Position numbers and translations under genes: made by a program
Source: Mustela lutreola
Lineage: Eukaryota; Chordata; Mammalia; Carnivora; Mustelidae
Assembly: GCF_030435805.1 (NCBI RefSeq)
Contig: NC_081295.1
Span: forward strand, 158,691,001 to 158,755,000
Direction of reading: 5' to 3'
DNA: 64,000 bases
Notes under the pieces: generated by a model
The model's input: the letters and a program-made list of their open reading frames with translations, nothing else
What the model was told of the DNA's origin: nothing
The model's database searches: none
Shown here: one piece after another, positions 1 through 9,411 of the stretch
How positions within the stretch are numbered: position 1 is the stretch's first letter
Layout: each line of letters starts with the position of its first letter

Positions 1-171
1 CACGTGGTGAGATTAGTGCTCAATTACAAGGAGGCTACGACATCTCTGGGGACAAGGAGGGCGTGGCTGGAAAGAGAAAGCCTCGGTCCGGCAGCATCCG
101 GCGTGGAGATGGGAGGTAGGGGGCTGGACAGCCTGACCCGGGGCTTCCCCTTCCTCCTCACCATCCCGCAG

Positions 172-1186
172 CCCCCAGGACTCTGGAAGAGGCCTCGGCC
201 CACCCGGACCTCGTCATTTTCCCGGGTCTGAAGACATTAGCTCTGGACGCCCCTCCTCCGGGCGGCTCGGACGCACCCACGGATCCAGCGCGTGCGCCGG
301 GCGGTATGGTGCGCGGGGGTGCCCTAAGCCTCTCCGCAGGCTCCACGCCTGGGAGGCGGAGCTCCGCGGGGCCTGGGGCGGGACCTGGCTGGCGGGCGTG
401 GCCTCGAGCTGAGTGTGGGCGAGGAGCCCGGCAGGCCGCAGGGCTGGGCGCCCGCCAGGACCGCGCTCCGGGGTGTGCCCTGGTGCGTCGTCGAGGATCC
501 CGAGTGCGGGATGCGGCCTTCCACGACCCCCACCAGCAACCGCCGCTACACCGTCCACGCCTCCTGCCCTCTGCAGGTGCCTGTTTCACGTCGCTCGGAC
601 GGTCCTGACCTGGAACTGTTCCTTTGCCTTCCTCTCCGCCTCCGCCCCGTTGTCCCCTCACTTTGGGTTGTGCTGTCCAGGACCCCTTGAAAAATGTTAC
701 CTCTAAGTGCTACCTAGGCCAGGCGCGAAGTCTCTGACCCCGCCCTAAATGTCCCTTCTTGCCTCCGGTCTCCTTCTCCCCACCACGCCTGTGTCCGCCA
801 GGACGCGCGAAACACGGGAACAGACTCCGCACACGGCTGTTCATTGCTGCACAATGTGCGATAGGACAGACCAGACCGGACACAGAGCCAGCAGGCTGTG
901 ATGGAAACACTGCATCGGGAAGGACCTAGCTGCGTCCTGTGGCCGCGCAGACACAGAGGAGGCACAGCAGCACGGGGCCACCCCACTCTCCTCCCTCCTC
1001 CGTCACCCCCTTTCCCCAGGCCCCCAGCGGACACTGGATGTAGCCTTGGCCCATCTGGATCTCATCCTTCCTGAGGATCTGAAGAACCTCCCCTTGGACA
1101 GTAGTTCTCCAAGAGACTCAGCCAGGTCTGCCCCTCGCCTCCATTTTGCAGATGAGGAGTATAGGATGTCCTCCAGGATCTATTAA
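172..1186 (+). pseudogene. Two TRIM PRY-like exon fragments, possibly the 3' end of TRIM31
   Basis: Two pieces 850 bp apart follow good splice acceptors (AG at 170-171 and 1019-1020) and read alike. The first, from 172, gives RTLEEASAHPDLVIF then PGLKTLALD. The second, near 1026, gives RTLDVALAHLDLILP then EDLKNLPLD and runs to a stop at 1184-1186. Both resemble the opening of a PRY domain (consensus near TLDPDTAHPDLVLSEDLK) as found in TRIM proteins. In human, TRIM31 lies upstream of RNF39 on the same strand with its 3' end facing RNF39, which fits this place and strand. The human TRIM31 protein as I remember it has no PRY/SPRY domain, so the assignment rests on position. The first frame stays open to about 608 but stops looking like PRY after residue 25. 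These may be live terminal exons or relics of a duplication; the rest of the gene lies outside the window. Confidence 0.42.
230..620. other. GC-rich, CpG-dense stretch (small CpG island)
   Basis: CpG is dense from about 230 to 620. The stretch lies directly after the first PRY-like fragment and makes long open frames on both strands that have no protein character. No promoter element stands out. Confidence 0.4.
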
Positions 1187-1522
1187 CTTAACAAGGGGGG
1201 GGGGGGACAGCAAGGTGGGAACAGACACCTCAGAGAAATGTAAAATACATATTTGTCTGCTTACTTACAGTTTTATAAGCGGAAGTGTAAACAAAAGGCT
1301 AACCAAAACAGTGACCTATGGGGAGAGGAAAACCAGGGGGTAGAGACGGAATTGGTCTTTTCTGTGTGCGCCCTGTCTTGTAGCTTTGAGTTTGGAAACA
1401 TGTAATGTTTTACATCATTACAAAGTAAAATGAAACAAGACAAATCGAACCTGTGTATGTAACTGGTAACTTAAACACCCAGAGAGGCATTACTTAAAAG
1501 TGCCTTTAAAATGCAGTAGGGG

Positions 1523-1718
1523 AGGGGCGCCTGGGTGGCGCAGTGGGTTAAGCAGCTGCCCTCGGCTCAGGTCATGATCTCAGGGTCCTGGGATCGAGTC
1601 CCCCATGGGGCTCTCCGCTCAGCGAGGAGCCTGCTTCCCTTCCTTTCTCTCTGCCTGCCTCTCCATCTACTTGTGGTTTCTCTCTGTCAAGTAAATAAAT
1701 AAAATCTTTAAAAAAAAA
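1523..1718 (+). repeat. CAN-SINE (tRNA-Lys type)
   Basis: Full-length element with the usual head, the ATCTCAGGGTCCTGGGATCGA core and an AATAAATAAAATC tail. It is flanked by ATGCAGTAGGGG at 1511-1522 and 1719-1730. Confidence 0.95.
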
Positions 1719-1758
1719 ATGCAGTAGGGGAAAAAAAATTAAAAAATAAAATGCAGTA

Positions 1759-1950
1759 GGGGTGCCTGGGCGGCTGGGAGGGTTAAGGGCCTGGCTTCAG
1801 TTCAAGTCTTGATATTAGGGTCCTGGGACTGAGCCCTCCTCAGCAGGAAGTCTGCTAGACCCCCCCTCTGCCCTTCCCCAATCCCACTGCCCCTCCCCCT
1901 GCTCATGCTCTCTCAATCTCTCAAATGAATAAAATCTTCAAAAACAAATA
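1759..1950 (+). repeat. Older CAN-SINE
   Basis: Diverged SINE whose start (GGGGTGCCTGGG) directly follows a third copy of ATGCAGTAGGGG at 1751-1762. Its tail reads AATGAATAAAATCTTC. Confidence 0.85.
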
Positions 1951-2035
1951 ATTAGAATTAGTGAGATATATTGAAAGAGAATTGCAAATAAAACATTTTT
2001 TTCATTTATCATCCTGGTAATAAAAAACAACATTG

Positions 2036-2231
2036 GTGGGTCCCTGGGTGGCTTAACGACTTGGTTTAACGACTGCCTTCAGCTAAGGTCATGATCGTGG
2101 AGCCCTGGGACCGAGTCCGGCCCGGGGCTTGCTGCTCGCCGGGGAGCTTGCCTCTCCCTCGCATCCTCCCTCCTCTCGTGCTCCTTCTCTCTCAAATAAA
2201 TAAATAAAATCTTAAAAAAAAAAAAAAAAAG
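2036..2231 (+). repeat. Diverged CAN-SINE
   Basis: Head TCCCTGGGTGGC, body with CCCTGGGACCGAGTC, tail AATAAATAAATAAAATC followed by a long A run. Confidence 0.85.
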
Positions 2232-2559
2232 TCTTGAGTCCATGATCACCGCTGAAGGGGGTATTGGATGTAGGAGAGTTCACCATAGAATTGTTTGTCA
2301 TTTTGCTTAAGAAAACAGCTGACACGTTTACAAAAGTGAAAACATTCTCCAAGTGTGGTCTCCCAAGTGTGGTCAATATTTGGAAGTGAACCCGACTCCA
2401 AACCCGGACATTCTCCCGCAGGGGCTGAAAGGTGCTGGAAGGGTTCCGAGTCTCACCTGAGACTGGTTCCACCCGGAGTGGGGGTGCGTGTCGTTCCCCA
2501 TTCACAAACAAACCCGCCTGCTCCTTCTACTTCCTCATACTCGGAAACCGAAATCAATC

Positions 2560-3020
2560 TCAGGTCCGGACGCATCTTCCCCAGGAACCCTCACCGCCAC
2601 CCACAGCAAAAATCTCCATTGATCGAGCCGCCCCGCGCCGCCCGGGGAGGCGCCGGCCGGCTGCGCGCCTAGGTGGAGCCCCCCTGGGCAGCAGGTCCGC
2701 GGGGGCGGGGGTGCGGTGGCCCGCGGTTGGTAGGCGGCGGCCGTGGGGGGTCCTGCAGAGGTAGGTGGTGCTCCGCGGAGTTGGGGGGGGGGGGTCCCGC
2801 GACGGTCGGGGTTCCCGCGAAGGTGGGTGTCCTGCGGGGTTGGGGAGCCCCACGGAGGTGGGGGACCGGGGGTAGGGGTGGGGCTCCCGCGGAGGTGGGG
2901 GGTCCGGGCGGCGGCGGGACCTGCGTGCAGAGCCGCCGGAGCCCGCGCAGACCCCGGAGCGGGTCGGCTGGGCAGGCTCCCCTCACCGCGCGCCAGGCCT
3001 CGCCCATGACGTCAGCGCCC
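2560..3020. promoter_or_regulatory. Orphan CpG island with a consensus CRE
   Basis: A very GC- and CpG-rich stretch holding G-rich imperfect repeats (GGAGGTGGGG-like words) between about 2700 and 2920. A perfect palindromic CRE/ATF site, TGACGTCA, lies at 3007-3014 at its edge. No recognisable gene starts here on either strand, and the nearest gene start (RNF39) is 15 kb away. An unannotated transcript or an alternative promoter is possible. Seen: base composition and the site. Inferred: promoter role. Confidence 0.45.
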
Positions 3021-4556
3021 TCTCCTGCCCATAGGGACGTAGGTGAGGACTGGGGACACGCACCCCTGTGCACGCTCATTCAGAATCGTGCCCCTCTTGT
3101 TGACCTTGCTGTTTCACGACCCAGGCCATCCTGGACGGTCCCCCCCCGTCCTAACCCCTGACACTCGGCGCAGACTCTAGAACGGGGTGGTTGACTCATT
3201 GACTAAATTGAAGCCAACCCCCAGAGTCTCTTTGCCGCAAAGGACTGATGTCTTGGAAATCTCACTCAAATTTTGTGGACCAGCTTCAGCCCACCTCCTC
3301 CAGGACGCCTCCCCCAGGCAGGCTTCCTGGGTGTTCCTGTCGGGAGGGTGTACACTCCCAAAGACGTTGCCCAAAGATGTTACGGGGCGTCCGCACTGAC
3401 CACACTGTGCGCAGCCGGAGACAGAAGCAGGATTGACTGCCGCGGTTCACTTCCCACCGCCGTCTGGAGCTCCAGGCTGAGGGAGGGGGTTTCAGTCTGC
3501 ATGCGCCCCAGCGGTCTACACCTGCAGCTTCAGGGGGCCTGCTCCTGTGTCCGTGTGTCCAGGGTTGTCTCTTCTCCAGAGCCCAGCTGCACTGCACTCG
3601 TGTCCAGTCCCCCGGAGCCCTTGCTCGGGAAGGCCCTACTGCCAAACGGGGACACAGTCGGAGGCGCCAGAAGTCAGGACCTCCGCACAGCTTTCCAGCA
3701 CACACAATCTGGTCTGTGACTCCTCCTGCCACCCTCTGGAGAGTGTCCTATGAACAGGAGGGAGATGATGGCCTTGGAAAGAGGGCTAAAGCCAAGATCT
3801 GGGATGACAAAGCATGGGGACAGGACAGAGGATGCCTTCCCCAAGAGGAGCCAGGGATGGAGGCCGGTATGAGGGGACTAGAGGGAGGGCAGGCAGGGTC
3901 TTCAAACACTGGAAGAGGAAGCAGCATCCTGGGGGTCCACCCAGCACCCGGGGGCTGAAGGGCCCTCTCCGGGGAGGGAGGGAGAGTGAGCAAGAGCTCC
4001 CCAGGCTTGGGGAAGCCCCGAGAAAACTGGGGTAAGTGTGACGGAGGGACCAAGTCTGAGCCCCTTTCCCCATCATTCAGGGGTGAGGAGGGGGTGTGGC
4101 AAGGCATGTTCCTGATGATGGTTCAAGTTCATCTGGTCCTCTTGTGCCCCACCCCACCCCCAGATCTGGGCCATCGCACTGCCCTGTCTGGGTCTTGTCC
4201 TGGGGCTCCAAGCTGGGAGGGGGGTGCCTGCCGCGGGGCTCCACGCTGCCCCCCCCAGACACCTGGCCCAGGCCACCATCCCACCATTGCCTGGAGCAGG
4301 CCCTCTGCCCTCATCTGTACCAGCCTCACCCCAGGCCCAATCCCTCCTCTGTGAGTCAAGCCAAGGTCACCCCGTCCCCCACATCTTCTGACAGAGAGAT
4401 CAAAGGGCTTTCTGGAGACCACACACAGACCCATCACCATTGGATTAGAACGGCCCTGTCAGCTGTTCCTGTTTTTCCATGTCTCCATCCATCAGTCAAT
4501 CTTGTGATTTTACTCATTCTAAAGTGAGCCGCAGACAAACGTTGTTTTAAACCTCT
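3021..4556. other. Intergenic, nothing recognised
   Basis: Unique-looking sequence without splice-flanked coding segments or a recognised repeat. The open frames are short and have no protein character. Confidence 0.5.
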
Positions 4557-4749
4557 TTTTTTAAAAAGATTTTTTTTATTTATTTGACATAGAGAAATCA
4601 CAAGTAGGCAGAGAGGCAGGCAGAGAGAGTGGGGGAAGCAGGCTCCCCGCAGAGCAGAGAGCCCAATGCAGGGCTGGATCCCAGGACCCTGGGATCATGA
4701 CATGAGCCAAAGGCAGAGGCTTTAACCCACTGAGCCACCCAGGCGCCCC
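4557..4749 (-). repeat. CAN-SINE, minus strand
   Basis: Reverse-oriented element: T-rich tail at the left, GAGCCACCCAGGCGCCCC head at the right end. Confidence 0.95.
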
Positions 4750-4854
4750 TCCAATGATCTTTTAAAAGATAATCTGCACCACATCAAAAACGAATGTACT
4801 ATATGTTGGCTAACTAAACATTCTAAAAAATTTTTAAAAATAAAATGTTCAAGG

Positions 4855-5029
4855 GGCACCTGGGTGGCTCAGTGGGTTAAGCCTCTGCCTTAGGCTCAGG
4901 TCATGGATTGAGCCCCATGTCAAGCTCTCTGCTCAGCGGGGAGCCTGCTTCCCCCTCTCTCTCAGCCTGCCTCTCTGCCTACTTGTGATCTCTGTCTGTC
5001 AAATAAATAAATAAAATCTTAAAAAAAAC
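4855..5029 (+). repeat. CAN-SINE
   Basis: Slightly shortened element (about 20 bp missing after GGCTCAGGTCATG) between direct repeats of AAAATGTTCAAG. Confidence 0.95.
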
Positions 5030-5739
5030 CAAAATGTTCAAGTTTTTTCCGATAAACAGCAAATGTTGTCAACAACAAGAAGAATAAAAAGAAGGTCATG
5101 GGCCAGGGTCTTTGGACAGATAGATGCTCCGGGCTCCTTTTTGCTGAAGTGTAAAGACTTGGAGAGCCTCTTCAGGTGCCCCAGCCCGGCCCCTCCCCCA
5201 GCCAGCTTCCTGTTTTCTCTCCCGAAGATCCAAGGCTGTGAGTGGCCCCTCTCCCCATGCTGTGCGCTCTCCCAGCCAGCTCTGGTCCCTTCTCATGGGA
5301 CTGTCCCCAGTCCAGACATCCTACTGGATCCTGAGCATCCTCGTGAGCTGCCCCCAGGCCAGGCCTCAACCACCATGTACTTCCGTGACTCACAACCACC
5401 TGTTTCATGTGTCTTCCCACTCTGGTCCCCAACGGACAGCTTCCCCAAAAATCAGGGATCCCACTTCATTTGCCGATTGTCCTTGGCACCTGCAACAGGC
5501 TGGCGTGTGTGCGCGGCCAATAAATATTTGTTGGATGAATCCACAACTGGTTCCGGGCCTCCTGCCGGCTCCCCGGCCTTGGTGCCATCTGTGCCCACAC
5601 AGCCTGGGTCCAGGGCCTCAGCGTGGGTCCAGCGGGTCTGAAGGAAGACAAGAACAGTGCAGGCCCGGCAGCAGGAAAGAGTGGGCACCGCAGGGAACGG
5701 TGCAAGAGAGCCGCAAAAGATCAATTCAGGGCTAGCTCC

Positions 5740-6180
5740 AAGACAGGGAACTTTATTTTGAGTTAAAAGTAATCAAAATGCAGCAGATGCCAGAAAAACT
5801 GTCTTCCAGGTCCTCCCTGCCTAAATTTCCGTTGGAAAGGAAAGGCTGTGCCTGGAAGAAAGCTGTTCACAGAGGCTCCCCTTGACCTAAGAAACGCACC
5901 TGCTTAATGGGCCACCTTTGTTTTCAAAACACCTCCCCTCACCTTCCTGCCAGAGGCCCTCTTCCCCTTTGCAGCCTCAGACCCTCCCCTCTCCGTGGGG
6001 CTATAAGCCCCCTGTGGTCTCATTGCCTTTGGGATTTCCAGGTCTGCACGGAGCCCCCATGCCTTAGCTGTTACCTTTGGTTTTCTCCTGTTAAACTGTC
6101 TCCTGTCGCTTCAGTTCTTAGTCCGGCCGGTGGGACCTTGACGGTGAGAGGAAGGTCCCTGGCCGGGTTACAGGATTTGG
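5740..6180 (+). mobile_element. Old LTR-like fossil (probable class I endogenous retrovirus LTR)
   Basis: The stretch has LTR-style architecture: a TATA-like CTATAAGCCCC near 6000, a pyrimidine-rich region, and an end resembling common mammalian class I LTRs (TTCTTAGTCCGGCCGG near 6115). No internal viral genes are seen beside it, so it looks like a solitary LTR. It is clearly old. The family call is tentative. Confidence 0.4.
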
Positions 6181-8110
6181 GCGTGCCTCGGCTTTGTCAG
6201 ACCAGCTTCTGGTCGGCAGAGGCTGCTCCTCCGTTCTGGGGGCGGGGGGAACTGGCATGAGTAAGGGGTTGAGGCGTGTGTCTGCGTAGATACCAGTTCC
6301 GTGTAAACACCTTCTCCAATAGAGCAACTCTCAGGTTAACCTTAACCTCCCGGTGCCCAACCCCCAGCGGCCACACAGTCCCGGGTCTCCCTGGGGCTTT
6401 CAGCCCTCGTGGTCACCACCCCCTCAGTCACGGCAGGGGCGGTGACCCTGGGCAGTGGGGAAGCTGCCTTGGGTGGCCTCGGCCGCAAGCCCTCCCTCTG
6501 GGCTTCTGGCCTGCGGTCCTGGCCGGGCTGTTTCTGTTTGTCACCCTCCCCGGTATCACAGCCTCCCAGGGACTCCAGAGCTACTCATTTGAGCCCCCGA
6601 GGAAAACCTATTAGATACGAATTCTTTGTTGGCTTTGTGACAGTGACCTCTGACTGGACAGGTTCAGCTCCCTGGACCCCAAGGGCCTTGTTGTCTCTGC
6701 TCCCTGCCTTTTGGGGTGATGACCTCACCCCTGCCATCAGTTTCTGGGATCCAGTGACTCACCGCAGATCCCCGGCACCTGAATTCCCCGGGGATGCTTT
6801 CTAAGGACATGGGGCCATGACCTTTCCTCCTCAGCCCAGAGCTTCTGTCCTCGAGTGCCCTCCTGCACCCACGGCCCCTGCCCCTGCCTCCAAATCCGTC
6901 TTCCCACCCCCGGACCGCACAGTCCCGCTGCCAGAGGTGGCTCCCCCCCATCGCAGTTTCTCGCCCCAGCCCGTCTCCCTGTCTGCTTGTCTGGGTTCTG
7001 CCTGCTGGGCTCACCTGCAGACCTCAGACCAGTTACGTACGTCTCTGGGCTTCAGGCTGGGCATCTGTCAAGCGTGGGTGGTGGTCATTACCTCTCACTG
7101 TGGTCCCGCAGGGGAGCTCTCTGTTTTTGTTTGTTTGCTGCTGAGTAACTAGCACGTGCATCCGCTGGTGAGGAATGTAAAAGGGACAGGCAGAATGAAC
7201 GTCCCGAGCCCTAATCTGACGGCCCCCCCCAGGACATCTGTGCGTGTTCACACAGCTCTTTATGCACACGCGCAACTACATGTGTGCAAATGGGTATGTG
7301 TACGTGTTTGCGAAACCGCTGTGACATGAGGGGGCTGGTGAAGGGGTCTGTGGCTACCAAACAAAGCTGACCAGTAGGCGGGCCTAAGGGTGCGAGTGCG
7401 CAGTAGTGGTAATGTTTGCGACAGAGGCCAACACCACCGGCAAGTCTTCGAAGAAGAGGTGGAGGCCGGGCTGGAGCTGCGCGTGCTTCTCCTCGACCTG
7501 CCTCACTGCCTGTCTATGAGCGCGTGTGTAGAACTGACGGCAATCCTGAAAAATAACTGCGGCTCTGAGTTCCCTTCTTCCCCACCAGCTGCCCACTCCC
7601 TCCGCAGACCAGGTGCCCACATGGACCCCTCCTCCTCTCCTTACCTAGGACGGGCCGTGGGCTCCCTCTGCCTCCTGCCCCTCTCACCCCTGCAGCCAGG
7701 ACCACCTGTGGAACCAGTTCAGTCAGACAGTGTCTCTTCCCACTTACAAGCTCTCTGAGCCTCGCTGCCCCCCGGAGCAGGGTTGGCTTGAAGTCCTAAG
7801 AACGGCCAGCCCCAGGGAGGACCCCCGGGTCCCCACCACACCTGGGATCCCCCAGCTCCAGCCCCAGGCAGGACCCTGCCGCCCCCAGCACAACCGGGAT
7901 CCCCAGGCAGGGCTCCACCACCGTCCCCCGCCCCCCGCACCTGGGACTCCCGACGGCTGAGTCCCCAGGCTGCCCAGTGGCCCGTCACTCTGCAGACACA
8001 CCTTGCTCCGTTTTCCTCAGATGAAACCCTTACTGTGTGTGGGTTTCTTTAATGTGGATCAGAACTCACAGCACAAAATAATTCTGCAATTGCTTCTTCT
8101 TTTAAACATA
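6181..8110. other. Intergenic, with a possible MIR remnant
   Basis: No gene recognised. Bases near 6995-7110 (ACCAGTTACGTACGTCTCTGGG) look like the core of a worn MIR element. The rest is unique GC-rich sequence. Confidence 0.4.
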
Positions 8111-8120
8111 GGTCTCAGAT

Positions 8121-8311
8121 GGGGCGCCTGGGTGGCTCAGTGGGTTGGGCCTCTGCCTTAGGCTCGGGTCATGATCTCGGGGTCCTGGGATCGAGCCCTG
8201 CATGGGGCTCTCTGCTCAGCAGGGAGCCTGCTTCCTCCTCTCTCTGCCTGCCTCTCTGCCTACTTGTGATCTCTGTCAAATAAATAAATAAATAAACTTT
8301 AAAAAAAAAAT
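8121..8311 (+). repeat. CAN-SINE
   Basis: Full-length copy flanked by the short direct repeat GGTCTCAGA, with an extended AATAAATAAATAAATAAA tail. Confidence 0.95.
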
Positions 8312-8549
8312 TGGGTCTCAGAGATTTTTCATGTCAACCCAAATAGATCTTCTTCGCTCTTTTTTTTTTTTTTTCTTTGTTCTTTGAAACTGCTACGGGA
8401 ACTAAACTCCATACTGTCTGTAAGAGCATTTGCCTGGCACCTGGCACCTGGGAACGCTCCACGTTTGCTTCACTTCAGTGCCTAGCACTCCAACACAATG
8501 GGGAAACACGCGGGACACTTCTGAGCAGGTGACAGGTTCAGTGTCCCCC

Positions 8550-8818
8550 ATCCCGGCATAGATGACACACTCAGGGTCCCTGTCCCCAGCCAGTGGTAGA
8601 GGACATGCTTGGTGCCCCGTCCCCCATCCCACATGACATGCCTGGAGTCCTTGTCCCCTGTCCAGCGGTAGAGGACACACTGGTGCCCCTGTCCTCCATC
8701 CTACCATAGGTGACACACTTGGTGTCTCTGTCCCTGGCCAGCAGTAGAGGGCACTCCTGGTGCCCCTGTCCCCATCCCACATAGATGACATGCTCGTGTC
8801 CTTGTCTGCCACCCAGCA
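8550..8818. repeat. Minisatellite, about 74-bp unit, about 3.5 copies
   Basis: Diverged tandem units. Each contains a GTAGAGG(A/G)CA word followed by TGGTGCCCC and CCCATCC, spaced roughly 70-77 bp. It gives a spurious 167-codon frame on the minus strand. Confidence 0.7.
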
Positions 8819-9278
8819 GAACTCCCCCACGCTCCCCAAAGCCCTGCCATGCACAGGAGAAGTAGCTCCTTCCTTCAAGACCGGACGGGTCACTTCCCGA
8901 GTCAAAGCTGCCCTCCCCCAGAACTGAGCCCTCCGCCCTCTGGGTCCCCTCCCTGTGCCGTCCCTGTGCTCACGTCACCCCTGTCAGAGGCTCGGCTGGT
9001 CCAAACACGGTCAGTGCTCAGCACACCACGAGGAACAGCCAAACTGCCCCATGTACGTGTGTCGGACAAAACCTTACCTGCCCACAGACGGACCCTCTCT
9101 TCCACCTCCCATGTCACCAACAGAGGCAGCAGCAGGCGTGGTGTGAGCGCCGAACATCCAGGCTCTGGGTCACGTCCCGCCACCTCTCTGGGCCTCAGTT
9201 TCTTACTCCAAAATTCCTACTTCATAGGAATGAAAACTCCAAATGTACGAAGGTGCACAAAAAAATGTAACGAGTATC

Positions 9279-9411
9279 GGGGCACCTGGGGGGCTCAGGT
9301 CATCATCTCAGGACCCTGGGATCTCTAGAGCCACGTGCCCTGCTCAGCGGGGAGTCTGCTTCTTCCTCTGCCCCTGCCCCCCCCCTCAAATCAATAAATA
9401 AAGTCTTCTTG
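9279..9411 (+). repeat. Internally deleted CAN-SINE
   Basis: The head GGGGCACCTGG joins almost directly to GGCTCAGGTCATCATCTCAGG, so the tRNA-derived middle is missing. The tail reads CAATAAATAAAGTC. Confidence 0.85.
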
